Counted from the first letter of the stretch, positions 1 to 9,300 are shown. The stretch: DNA of 44,797 bases from Chondrus crispus (GCF_000350225.1 NW_005179292.1:1-44797); one strand, 5' to 3'. Program-made: numbers and translations. The notes: a model not told the origin generated them from the sequence alone.

Positions 1-2098
1 GTACAGGAGCTGCCGGCGCCCCTGACCCGTACGACGTCCGGGGGACGGCCGTCGGGTCGGCATACGGGTCGGGTCGGCGAGGTGGCTGTAAGACGACTTC
101 CCGGGCCGCGGACCCTTGGATGGCACGAAGGCTGTCCCGCTCCTGTCGATAGCGATCTCGATCCGCGACAGCGCGTTCGTACGCGCTAGCCTGAAGACGG
201 GAAGCGCCCCGCGCGGAGTCGTTTTCGCCCTGCAACCGTCGGACGGAGAGGGAGAGCGAGTCGGGCTCCCCGTTGAGGCGACGAGCCTCATTAGTCCGTG
301 CGAGGAACCAGCTCGCCATCGTCGATAGGAGGCTACCCACGGTCCACGCCCAGTCACCGGCGGGTCCCAAAGCCTGCGCAAGTTCGGGCACGGAGGTAAT
401 GTCCTCCCGCGAAAGAGGAAGGTCCCGAACCGCCACCCCAGGGGTCACGTCCTCGGAGGGGGGAGCTAGCGGAGGCATGGGGAGGATCGCCGGCGAGGCG
501 ACGGGTATCACCGGTTGCTCTTCTGCCTCACGGGGCGGAGTGGAACGAAACGGGTCGACACCTACCATGGCGGGAGTGAAAGGGACGGCATCCAGGTCCC
601 GATACCGCTTGCGGCGGTTCCGCCGGGACCCTGAGCCGACACCACCCCGCCTCCCTCTCGGTCCGGCTGACTGCGGAGTCGCCGCCGGGCGAGAAGCGAA
701 CGTGTCCGTCCTTGCGTGGTACACGAGGTACGCGCAACGTACGCCCGTAGCGAAATCCGGCCAGTAGTGGTGATGACGCTCACTCACTTCGTCCGCCCGT
801 GTCATCAACGAAACGACGCCCCGGAGCGTCCAGGAAATCTGTGAAAGGCCGCGCTCGAGCGGATGTGGCGGGACAATAGGCAAGTCGGGAGCGAGTCGCG
901 CCAGGTACGATACGGTCTCACCAGACTGAAGAAACACGCGGCAGTGCACACTTGCTTCGGCCATAAAGGCGCTCCCGATGGACCACGCCCACTCCTTGGC
1001 ACAGCTGTCGCTCAATGGAGCGCGGGCGGGGTGACCGGGGTCGATGGCCGCATACCCGAAGTGCTTGAGAACGTAAGGCAGGAGCGGATGAATACCTAGA
1101 GAAGGAAAGGTCTCGCGAACCTGACGAGGCAGCGAGGGGAAGTCCCCGGGCGAAAGCCCGTGCTCAAAGCAGGCCGACGGGAAGACGCGACCGTCTTCTT
1201 CCGAGGAGCGCCGATAAACGGACCAGTCCCGATGGGCCACGGGGATGCCGTGAAGGCGCATCAGCGTCGCCGCGGACTTCTGAAGGGCCACCCGGGGCTT
1301 CGTGTACGCGTACGGACGCGGATACACGTAGAGCCCCGGGATCTCGGCCAAGATAAAACGGGGCGGAATGTCCGGGTTGAATCCGGACAAGTAGGCCGCC
1401 ATACGATCGACGTATAGAACCTCTTCCAGGCCAAACGCGAAGGTGCGATCACCCTGTATCGGGTCGGGGATTTGGTAAGCCACGCCGTCTCCTTCGGCAA
1501 GAAGACGGCTGAGGGCCAGCGCGGATTGATCAGCGAGGCCGGCCTCGCTGATCTTGCGGATGCGGGACAGATCAGGGCGCAAGACCGGGCTCGCCAAGAT
1601 CTCGCCAACCGTTACGCCCACGCGAGCGTAGCGCGCCCACGGATACCGGAGATCACCGAGTGGCAGCGGAGTAGATCGCAAAAGCGGTACGCCAAACCAG
1701 CGCGTCGTGCTGGGGACATCGAACTCGGTCGCTCTCGTGCTGGAGCCAACAAGGGACGGGACATCAGCTTGAGAAGATCCCCCAGCGGCGGGGCCGACAG
1801 CCCTCTCAGCACCAACGGGGCGAGGGGCTCGCGACCCGCCGTCATGCTGCTCGTCGACGACGCGACTAGGGGCACTCACCAACTCCTAGGATAGCGTGGA
1901 CTCCCTCGACGGGCGTGTCCTCTGAAAGGGGGAGGTTGGCGTCGGCGTTGCAACACACCCGTCGATAAGGGGCGCGCTCGAAGCAGGAAGCGACGGCGCT
2001 TCCCCAGCGGCTTCTCGAGCCGACACAGCAACGCCCGCCAGCGGCAGCGAGGACGGCGTCAGCGTTGGTGATGGTGACATGCCGAGACAGTGTCCCAA
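1..2098 (-). pseudogene. Antisense ORF of element A, C-terminus cut by window edge, one in-frame stop
   Basis: The frame runs from an ATG at 2098 leftwards to the window edge. One in-frame TAG at 1888-1886 follows codon 70, and after it the frame is open for more than 620 codons. From about position 1555 down it aligns along its whole length with the plus-strand ORF at 2931-4604. Shared blocks include GDRTFA, VDRM, GLYV-PRPYA, TKPRVALQKS, LMRLHG, DFP-LP, KEWAWS versus REWAWS, FMAEA, RRNRRKRYRDLDA and WTVG-L, followed by a charged coiled-coil segment rich in E, R and Q. The basic RRNRRKRYR stretch could be a nuclear signal (inference). I see no zinc knuckle, polymerase or protease motif and do not recognise the family. 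The TAG could be a disabling mutation or lie in an intron. A GTGAGT lies just after it, but no convincing acceptor was found. Confidence 0.7.
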
Positions 2099-2234
2099 TC
2101 TCGAGGGTCGACAAAGGTGCCAAGTGCGCGCCCGATGGCCGCAGCCGAGACAGAAACCGGCGAAAAGGAAGGCGTGATCGGAAGGAACGCGGGGGAGCAG
2201 CGAGACTCTGGACGCAATGGGACTACACGGGTGG

Positions 2235-2277
2235 CCTCCTCAAGCAGGGTGAACGCGGACGTTCACTCTTGAGGAGG
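2235..2277 (+). other. Hairpin beside the polypurine tract of element A
   Basis: CCTCCTCAAG (2235-2244) pairs perfectly with CTTGAGGAGG (2268-2277). Inside it, GTGAACG (2249-2255) pairs with CGTTCAC (2260-2266) around a CGGA loop. The outer right arm overlaps the polypurine tract next to the LTR. It lies in the leader of the antisense gene and at the 3' end of the sense transcript, so it could act in either RNA. Confidence 0.6.
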
Positions 2278-2280
2278 GGG
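2268..2280 (+). promoter_or_regulatory. Polypurine tract of element A
   Basis: The run CTTGAGGAGGGGG lies three bases before the TGTGGTATA start of the LTR. A purine run immediately upstream of an LTR marks the plus-strand priming site, so this LTR is the 3' LTR of an element lying to the left. That agrees with the position and direction of the antisense gene. Confidence 0.55.
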
Positions 2281-2370
2281 CCCTGTGGTATATGCGCCGT
2301 CGATTCGATTAGGTTTAGATCAGGGGCTGTAAGGCACGAACCTTACAGCCCACACGAGCCCCCACGCGGC

Positions 2371-2428
2371 CACACGTGTACCACACGTGTGCAGGGCGTG
2401 CGCACACACACGTGGCACACACGTGTAC
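2371..2428 (+). promoter_or_regulatory. Cluster of ACACGTGT E-box/G-box palindromes in U3
   Basis: Four CACGTG/ACACGTGT-type motifs lie within about 60 bp, upstream of the TATA-like box near 2524. The other two LTRs carry their own clusters at the same place (14166-14215 on the minus strand; about 18517-18620). CACGTG is a classical bHLH/bZIP core. A role as an LTR enhancer, possibly also driving the antisense gene, is inference. Confidence 0.45.
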
Positions 2429-2548
2429 TGTCAGCTCGATAGCTGACAGAGCCACCGCGCGCGACGACTCGCGCCGGCTACGGTAGCATGATACTGTAGT
2501 CTGGTATGATAACCGAACACTTGTACATTAAATAAGGGAGCGACCGAC

Positions 2549-2920
2549 GGCGGAGGAAAGGGACAAGCACGGGCTTGTCCACGACCTTCCGCCTTGGTCG
2601 ACAACCCACCGCTTAACCTAAAACACGAGTCCGCTCTCGCGTCTCGTTTAGGTAAGGGAACCGACGCGGGGTGCAGGCGCTACAGTGCGCGCGCGTGCAG
2701 CGATCCGCCTCCGCCCGTCGACACTGGTCCGCTACCCAGTGTCGCTCCGGGGCGTTGAGGCGTCGATCCGCTCCGCTGCGCAATCACTCGCGCCTGCCAC
2801 CCTTCCCGCTCTACCACGCTACCAGGACCCGTGTCCTTTCCCTTTGCGTGTGTTCCGTCTTCCGCCGATCCGGAGTCTGCTACTGAACTGCGTGCATACA
2901 CCCCCGCCGTTTGGGGGTGT
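2549..2920 (+). other. Structured LTR leader: three covarying hairpins
   Basis: H1 is GGACAAGC-ACG-GGCTTGTCC (2561-2580) inside an outer stem (2549-2556 with 2585-2593). H2 is GACACTGG (2720-2727) paired with CCAGTGTC (2736-2743), enclosed by CGCCTC (2706-2711) and GAGGCG (2757-2762). H3 is ACACCCCC (2898-2905) paired with GGGGGTGT (2913-2920). In the two other LTRs the arm sequences differ but pairing is kept: the H2 arms are GGTACTGG/CCAGTACC at 13885-13908 and AGCGCTGG/CCAGCGCT at 19407-19430. Compensatory change of this kind points to selection on RNA structure in R/U5. Confidence 0.65.
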
Positions 2921-2930
2921 TTATGCTACA

Positions 2931-4604
2931 GCCGGTGGTGTGCAGGAGGCGTCGTCCGTTCTACACCGGTTGATGGGCGAAGGCGGCGGCTCCGGGTACC
3001 AGCTGCCGGACGAGCTGATCGGAGATCGTACCTTCGCGTACAGTGTCGCGGAGGTCCTCTTCGTCGACCGGATGGGATCGTTCCTGTCTAACGCAAGACA
3101 GGTCGACCCCCGGCGGTTCGTGTTACCGGAGGTGGCGGGGCTGTACGTGTCGCCCCGCCCCTATGCGTTCACTAAGCCCCGGGTGGCTCTGCAGAAGTCT
3201 TCGTGCTCCTTGATGCGTCTCCACGGTGTGGGATTCGCCCACCACGATTGGTCCGCCTATCGGCGGGAGAACGAGGCGGACGGTCGTGTTGTTACGACGT
3301 CTGCCTTCGCGTCCGGCCTGTCTCCGGAAGACTTCCCCGCTCTCCCTGTCGACGTGAGGGAGAGCTTTCCCTCGCTCGGAGTGCACCCGCTTCTGCCTCC
3401 GGTCTTGAAGCATTTCGGGATTGCGTGTGCCAACCCGCAGCACCCAGCCCACTCGCGGCTCGCGTATAATTATGAGCGCGAGTGGGCTTGGTCCGTGTGC
3501 TGCGCGTTCATGGCCGAGGCGCACATGAACAAGCGAGTCTTCATTCAGGCGGACTCTACGGTCACGTTCGTAGGACGCGTCGTGTCCGGCCTTCCTGATG
3601 CCGTCCTCCATTCGACAGAGCACGGGTCCTCCCACGTCCCCTGTATGTTCGCCCAGGCCGTGGGCCTCATGGTCCGTGCTGGCGAGATCAGCTCGCGGAA
3701 CCATCACCCGTGGATGGACTATACCACCGGGGCCCGGGCTTCCTTCGTCACATACGAACCGGCGTCGGATGCCTTCGTCGCTCGCTCCGTTCCTGTCCCC
3801 TTGGTTGTCGGCAACACGGGGAAGAGGGGAGGCGTCGGGTCCGAGAGTCGGCGGGACCGGCGAAAGCGCTACCGGGACCTCGACGCCGCGTGCGTGGACC
3901 CCGCTGGTCTCAACCTGAACCCCTACCGTACGATGTCAGGGGTCGGTCGCCCCGGGACAGGGGGCCTTGCCTCTACAGGGGCCATCCTCCCCGTCCCGCC
4001 TCTTGACGAGGTGGCGCAGGCCACGTCGCCGGCGCACTGTGTACGCGACCTCGTGCTCCCCGGAGGGGAGCTGGTGACCGTTCCCAAGGTAGTACGGGCC
4101 TTGGGGGTCGCCAGCCAGCGGACCTGGACGGTAGGCGGGCTGGTGGGCACCCTTGCAGACTGGTTTCTGGCTCGGAGTGACGAAGCGTGCGGTCTTCGTG
4201 ACGACCTGGCGGCGCGCTCCACAGAACTTCAACGGGTGACCCAGGAGGTGGCCGCTATACGCGAGGCGTCCGAACGCCAGGCGGTCGTCTACGAGCGAGT
4301 CCTGCACGAACGCAAGCGCTATCGACGCGAACGCGACCGTCTGCGTACGGTTCAGTCGGTACCCTTGCCGGCGGGTGGCGCTCCTACTAACGCTCTGGTC
4401 CCTCCCGTCAGGCGCGATCCGTACGCTGATTATGAGCCCGGTCCTCCCCCTCCCCGAAGCTGGGCGTCCGGGGAGGGCACGCCGCATGTCTTCATGCCTA
4501 GCCTCGCCGAACTGGACACCGAGACACCTCGGCATCCGGGGTATTGTCCCCCGGATAAACATGCTTCGGGGTCTCGCGGGCCCTCGAACAATGCGAGTCG
4601 CTGA
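2931..4604 (+). CDS. Antisense ORF of element B, N-terminally truncated at the element A junction
   Basis: The frame is open from the junction (2931) to a stop at 4602-4604, 557 codons. The first in-frame ATG of element B sequence is at 2972. The open frame also extends upstream through the element A LTR, but that part is fortuitous. From its first residues (AGGVQEASSVLHRLMGEG) it aligns with the antisense protein of element A, and by eye roughly half the residues are identical. Features: conserved GDRTFAY, VDRM, PRPYAFTKPRVALQKS, FAHHDWS and REWAWS; a basic SRRDRRKRYRDLDA block near residue 300; a WTVGGLVGTLADWFLARS helix; then a heptad-like coiled coil (ELQRVTQEVAAIREASERQ) and an Arg-rich tail. 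It has no zinc knuckle or enzymatic motif I can name. It is convergent with pol and separated from it by the hairpin array. Function unknown. Confidence 0.8.
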   Translation, partial: AGGVQEASSVLHRLMGEGGGSGYQLPDELIGDRTFAYSVAEVLFVDRMGSFLSNARQVDPRRFVLPEVAGLYVSPRPYAFTKPRVALQKSSCSLMRLHGVGFAHHDWSAYRRENEADGRVVTTSAFASGLSPEDFPALPVDVRESFPSLGVHPLLPPVLKHFGIACANPQHPAHSRLAYNYEREWAWSVCCAFMAEAHMNKRVFIQADSTVTFVGRVVSGLPDAVLHSTEHGSSHVPCMFAQAVGLMVRAGEISSRNHHPWMDYTTGARASFVTYEPASDAFVARSVPVPLVVGNTGKRGGVGSESRRDRRKRYRDLDAACVDPAGLNLNPYRTMSGVGRPGTGGLASTGAILPVPPLDEVAQATSPAHCVRDLVLPGGELVTVPKVVRALGVASQRTWTVGGLVGTLADWFLARSDEACGLRDDLAARSTELQRVTQEVAAIREASERQAVVYERVLHERKRYRRERDRLRTVQSVPLPAGGAPTNALVPPVRRDPYADYEPGPPPPRSWASGEGTPHVFMPSLAELDTETPRHPGYCPPDKHASGSRGPSNNASR

Positions 4605-4859
4605 CCGCGCGGTCTGGTCGTCAACCGCGCGGTGCCCTTCTTCCCTTACGTTGTCGAGGACGACACAGTAAACATTGCTTCCATCGTGACGCGTTTCTTC
4701 GAGTCTGTTCGTTGCTTCTAATTCCCCTTTGTCATCGGCGTGACACAGCACGCCCGCCCGTGCTTTCCTCAAAGCGGAGGAGGAAGGGGCGATGGCAGAT
4801 CGCGTTCCCCTCGTCCCTCTTCGCCATCCAGTAGCGAGGGCAGGGGCGCGCGCGAACTC
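4605..4859. other. Spacer after the antisense stop
   Basis: This 255-bp stretch lies between the antisense stop and the hairpin array. It is less GC-rich than the flanks. I see no gene, no clear AATAAA and no repeat. Confidence 0.4.
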
Positions 4860-5565
4860 ATATTCTCCTTGAGGCCTCTCGCCATCGGTGGCGAGGGCCT
4901 AGCGCACAACGAACGCTCTTATCTATCACGTCCCTCGCCATTCGGGGCGAGGGCGCGCGGCGCAGCGAGCGTCTGTCTTCACGTCCCGCCCCTTCATCGT
5001 CCGGGGCGGAGCACAGCGCATTTTCTTCGTCTCGCGCGTCCCTCGCCGTTCGGGGCGAGGGCGCGCGCGACAGTCGTACTTCTTGAGGCCTCTCGCCGTC
5101 GGCGGCGAGGGCAGGGGCGCGCAACGACGCACAGCGACGTTCCTTATGGTTGCCGGCCCTCGCCGCCGATGGCGAGGGCACGGCTCGCGACCTTCGCGCT
5201 GCGGTGCGGCGGAAAAGTCCTCGTGGAAGCGCCTGGGCCTCGCAAGCTCGGCCCGCGGCGCTCCCCGAGGACTTTTTCCGGCGCTCCTCGCGCTCCGGCT
5301 TCTTGCCCGCGCACGCGCCTTGCCATCGGGGCGAGGGCGTGGACGTACGTTTTCTTCTTCGTGCGACGTCCTCCATCGGTGGCGGGGGAACTGCGCGTGC
5401 GCCGTTCGTCCTTCTTGAGGCCTCTCGCCGTCGGCGGCGAGGGCGTGCGCGGCGGGGTATGTCTGAGGCCCCGCGCCCCTCGCCAGTCGGGGGCGAGGAC
5501 GCAGTGCCGAACGGAGGTCTTTACCTGTCGCGCGTCCCTCGCCACTCGGGGCAAGGGCGCGCGCG
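4860..5565. repeat. Array of about ten GC-rich hairpins, CCTCGCC-loop-GGCGAGG
   Basis: Short inverted repeats of the form CCTCGCC-N4to7-GGCGAGG recur near 4874, 4932, 4983, 5041, 5090, 5158, 5320, 5372, 5413, 5465 and 5537, many followed by GCGCGCG. A leader CTTGAGGCCTCTCGCC recurs three times (about 4869, 5089, 5410), so the array is an imperfect tandem repeat with units of roughly 50-110 bp. Loops and some stem positions vary while pairing is kept. It sits exactly between two convergent genes. Long open frames across it on both strands are products of the GC-rich composition and are not called. Confidence 0.7.
5210..5280. other. Large inverted repeat inside the hairpin array
   Basis: CGGAAAAGTCCTCG (5210-5223) pairs with CGAGGACTTTTTCCG (5266-5280) with a single bulged base. 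The 42-bp interval is itself GC-rich and foldable. It differs in sequence from the CCTCGCC hairpins around it. Confidence 0.6.
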
Positions 5566-5726
5566 TATGGTGTTGCGGTGTCCGTCCGGTATTCAGACCG
5601 GGGGCGGACGTGTGTACCCATGGGGCGGCGTCGTTCACCTTGTTACCGGTCGTCGGTGGAGGTGCTACCGTGCCCATGCGCGCAAGGCACGTGCCAGTGT
5701 AATTTCCTCCCCTTAATTATTTTTTG

Positions 5727-5739
5727 CCAATTTGGCAGG
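5727..5739. terminator. TGCCAATTTGGCA palindrome with A/T-rich flank (possible 3'-end signal)
   Basis: A 13-base palindrome is followed on the minus strand by AAAAAATAATTAAGG, the only A/T-rich patch in this GC-rich part. It lies just downstream of the small minus-strand ORF. A role in ending or processing transcripts is inference, and no exact AATAAA is present. Confidence 0.25.
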
Positions 5740-5808
5740 CTGGGGGAGGCGGTGATTTGCTGACGGCGCAAGCGTGGTTGGCGCGTGTCGTGCATCGCCG
5801 AGCGCCGC

Positions 5809-6303
5809 TCACGTGTAACGTTCTCCTCTTTTCGTCATTTTCCGTATGATGAGGCACGCGTCGGTGGCTGTTTCGAGGTGTCTCGAGTCCGTGGGGGTAT
5901 AACACTGACCCTCCGATCGGGTTGCTCTTGCCCGATCCCCCTTTGGCAACTGTCTTGTGGCGCGCTCCACCGAATGCGGCCCTATGCTGCATAACCTCCG
6001 TCTGCATGTGTCGCACGTCTCCTCGTACACTGCGCACAGCGACCGGACGATGATCCGGTCTTCCGTCGGGTGTACCGGCTCGCCTGCGGGTTGACGGCCC
6101 TGGTGAGACCAGGGCATCCCGCACCTTGCCGGCGGTTCGGCGGGTGTGCTATTTTGCCGTACGTACTGTCTGTCCTCCTCCCTCTTGCCGGCGGCGGCTG
6201 TCGGATGGCTTGACCGCCGGTGCGCCTCGACGTCTTCGCATCCTCGCGAGTTCGCTGGTGCCTCTCGAGACACCTGTCCTTCCGTTCTTAAGGTTTCTGT
6301 CAT
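5809..6303 (-). CDS. Possible small third ORF downstream of pol, Cys-containing
   Basis: The ORF has 164 codons, starting at ATG 6303, 56 bases after the pol stop, and reads in the same direction as gag and pol. The product is rich in R, E and T and carries a Cys cluster (ETCDTCRRRLC) near the middle that might bind a metal. The same frame overlaps the end of pol upstream, so it could be chance openness in GC-rich sequence. I do not recognise it. No homologue from element A is available, because that part lies outside the window. Confidence 0.3.
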   Translation of the reverse strand: MTETLRTEGQVSREAPANSRGCEDVEAHRRSSHPTAAAGKREEDRQYVRQNSTPAEPPARCGMPWSHQGRQPAGEPVHPTEDRIIVRSLCAVYEETCDTCRRRLCSIGPHSVERATRQLPKGDRARATRSEGQCYTPTDSRHLETATDACLIIRKMTKRGERYT

Positions 6304-6358
6304 ACCGCGAGGGGCTGCCTTTAACTGCAACGGAGCAGAGCGGTGGAGGGCCCCCTCC

Positions 6359-9300
6359 TTAAGCGCGAGCGTCCGCGTTCGCGTCTGAGACGAGGTCTCT
6401 GCCGGTGCGTCTCCGGAGGCGTTGGGCGTAACGAGACACCAACTCCTCCGGGACGTGAGTCCGCGCGGTCCAGGTGGGCGTGTCGTAATCCGCCCACTTG
6501 ATGAGGAACTCCGTAGTTCCGTCCTCCAAGGCTCGATGCCGGAGTAGTCGTTCGACCGCGTACTGCGTGCCCTTGGTGACCTTGTCGGTAAGGTCACTTG
6601 GGGTTGTCGTGCTCGCCCGCGCCGCGCCCGTCGGTGGTGGGGCGTACACGCAGCGGTCTGCGGAGACGCGCTCGGTAACACCATCACGATCGATCGTGAT
6701 GGTTCGCCGGTCGTTGGCGAGTACCTGGTATGGCCCAACGGCGGGCGACGCGAGTTTGTTAGACGTCGTTTCCCCATCGGTGGGGTTCAGGTAGACGTAA
6801 TTACCTGGCTTGATACGTGCGTTGAGCCGCCTGACGCGCTTATCGAAGTCGCGCTTGTACCGAGCCTGCGTCCGGCGCAGGCTCCCGTACGCCTTCTGGA
6901 TCGTGTCATCCAACGTCTTGAGGAACTCAGCGCGCGCGTTGCCCCTATCGGACGGGGGCGCGTCACCGTCGGCTCTACGTAGAGAGAACTCCGGCGGGGG
7001 TCGGCTGAGGACGAGCTCGAAGGGCGTGGTACTCGTCGTACGATGTACGTGGGAGTTGTACGCGTACGTGAGCGGCCCCACGTACACGTCCCAGTCGTCC
7101 TGATGTTCGCCGACGTAATTGCGTAACATCGAAGCGATGGTCCGGTTGTATCGCTCGACTTGCCCGTTCGTCTGGGGGTGGTACGCCGAAGTGTACAAGT
7201 TCGTCACCCCCAGGACACGGCACGTGCTGTGGAAGAACTTCGCGTTAAACTGCGGTCCGTTATCCGACAGTAGCGAGCGTGGGACGCCGTATTTAAATAC
7301 CCACGCGTCGCAGAACGCGACGGCTACCGTGTACGCGGTTACGGTCCGCAGTGCCACAACTTGAGTCATCTTGGTGAAACGGTCCGTAATTACGAGAAGG
7401 AACCGTTTCCCTGCCTTCGTCTTGGGTAGCGGTCCCAAGATGTCGATGGCGAGGCTCTCAAGCGGCCGTGTTGCCGGAAACAACTTCAAGCGGTTGAGGT
7501 GTTTCCGCAACTTAACACGGTTCATCGCGCATGTTCGGCACCCTCGCACCGTAGCTGCGACATCTGCAGCGAGATGGGGCCAGTAGTACTCGCGACGGAG
7601 CGCGAAGTACATACGGTTCTGGCCCGGGTGCCCCGCGATGGTTGGTGTGTGGCAGAGCTGGAGAAGCCGAGCTCGTAGCGTCCGTGGCACCACGACCTGC
7701 ACGATGTCAGGGTCGAAGGGGTGTCTCCGTTTGAGCACCCCGTGGTGGTCCTCGAAGAACGCGGAGTCCCTGGACTCTGACTGTCGTGCCAGTACGGTCT
7801 GGCAGAAGTCATCCACGCGTTGCTCTTCGGCTATCTCCTCTAACGTAAGAGGGGCCGGAAGGTCGTCCTGCGGAGGGGCGACCGTGGAGGCGGGCGCGCC
7901 AACTTCGGGTTGTTCGGTGCGCTCGATGTCGACAGCGTCGAACTCGTCGTTCTCCTCCCAGAACGAGGTGGGTCCTTCAAGAGCGGGGGCCTCGTCGTCG
8001 CCCCTCGGCTCGTCGCGCGTACGGACGCGCGACCCTCTTCGCGATCCGGCTTGGTTCCTTGTTGTCACGAAGACATGGACGGCCTTGTGATCGCAGCTCG
8101 CGGTACAGATGTGGTCCGCGAGCTCGTCCGACATGTCACGGACGGTCGTACCCGCATCGAAGGTGGGAATGTCGTCATCCACTTCGACGACTGGGCGAGG
8201 GTCACTGGTGACCCTTGGCGACACGAGGCGTGACAGGGCATCGGGCACCTGGTGCACGCGCCCGGGGCGGTACTGTATGGTGAAGTCGTATTCCGCCAAC
8301 CGCAGTCGCCACCGGGTAAGCCTTCCGGAACTTTCGGTGAGGGACATAAGCCATCGGAGGGCATCATGGTCCGTCCGGACGATGAACTTGGTACCTTCGA
8401 TGTACGGCCGTAGTGTGCGGACGGCCCACACTACGGCAAAGCATTCGCGCTCCGTAGCGCTGTAGTTGCGCTCACTATCGGACAGTGAGTACGACCAATA
8501 CCCCACGGGGCGCCAGTCGTTGGCGCCTTCGTGTTCCTGGAGCAATGTACAGCCCAGTTGGTAGGCACTAGCATCCGTGTCGATCATGTACGGCCGACCG
8601 TACCGCGGCAATGCTAGGATCGGCGGGGAAATCATCCGCTCCTTCAACGCTTCGAACGCTTCAAGTTGTAGCTCGGTCGGGTCGTCGAAGTTGGGGTCCG
8701 CGTCCTTGCGCGTCATGTCCGTTAATGGGCGCGCAATCTTCGCGAACCCCTTCACGAAGCGGCGGTAGACGTTGCACGCTCCGAGGTACGAGCGCACCTG
8801 CGTCAACGTCCTCGGAAAGGTGAACGTCTTGAAGGCGTCCGCCGCCGCTTCGGCGACGCTCAGCTTACCTGGGGAAATGACGTGCCCCAGGTAGTGCACC
8901 TTCGGTTGGAAGAAGCTACACTTCTTGAGCTTGAGGGAGATTCCGGCGCTCCTCAGCAAGCTCAAGACAGTGTCGAGATGCTTTGCGTGTTCTCCGTGCG
9001 TACGGGAGAACACGATGACATCATCCCGGTAGACGAGGCATATCTGCCATCGGACGCCAGATAGGATGATGTCGAGGGCACGTTGGAAGGTGGCCGGTGC
9101 CCCTTTTAGCCCGAACGGCATACGCAAATGGCGAAACGTTCCCATATGCGTTGTGAACGTGGTCTTGTCCCGGTCTTCCGGAGCGACGGGGATCTGCCAA
9201 TAACCGGAATTGCAGTCCAACGTCGTAAAGACGGCTGCATCTCCGAGCGAATCGATGCAGTCGTCCATCCGGGGCAGCGGATACGAATCCGCTGCTGTCT

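Larger units (their letters stand above)
1..2930 (+). mobile_element. Element A: 3' part of a Ty3/gypsy LTR retrotransposon
   Basis: The window opens inside this element and holds only its 3' end. In element orientation (+) it shows an antisense gene (2098 to 1, minus strand), a hairpin and polypurine tract (2235-2280), and the 3' LTR (2284-2930). The LTR is homologous to the 5' LTR of element B and to the solo LTR at 18425-19620. Gag and pol are not visible and should lie left of the window. The element appears to sit inside the antisense gene of element B, because protein homology resumes at position 2931 directly after the LTR. Confidence 0.75.
2284..2930 (+). repeat. 3' LTR of element A (647 bp)
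   Basis: The LTR starts TGTGGTATA and ends TTATGCTACA, giving near-inverted TG...CA termini. In the same order it has the features of the minus-strand LTR at 13698-14290 and the solo LTR at 18425-19620: a GATTAGG/GATCAGGG block, a CTGTAAGGCA...CCTTACAG stem, a cluster of ACACGTGT palindromes, a CTGTCAG...CTGACAG stem, a TACATTAAATA TATA-like box (about 2524), the GACAAGC hairpin, and two further hairpins up to the 3' end. The sequence after the end, GCCGG at 2931-2935, is the predicted target duplication of element A. Confidence 0.85.

Noticed and set aside
3936..4772. A 278-codon minus-strand frame
   Set aside because: It lies entirely opposite the conserved antisense protein gene, which has homologous sequence in element A. 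The minus frame has none.
4860..5565. Hairpin array considered as a CRISPR array
   Set aside because: The repeats are imperfect, spacing is irregular, there are no uniform spacers, and the context is a eukaryotic retrotransposon.
4740..5702. A 320-codon plus-strand frame and several 170-230-codon minus-strand frames across the hairpin array
   Set aside because: All three phases on both strands are open because the array is GC-rich and repetitive. The products are low-complexity R/P/A strings without motifs.
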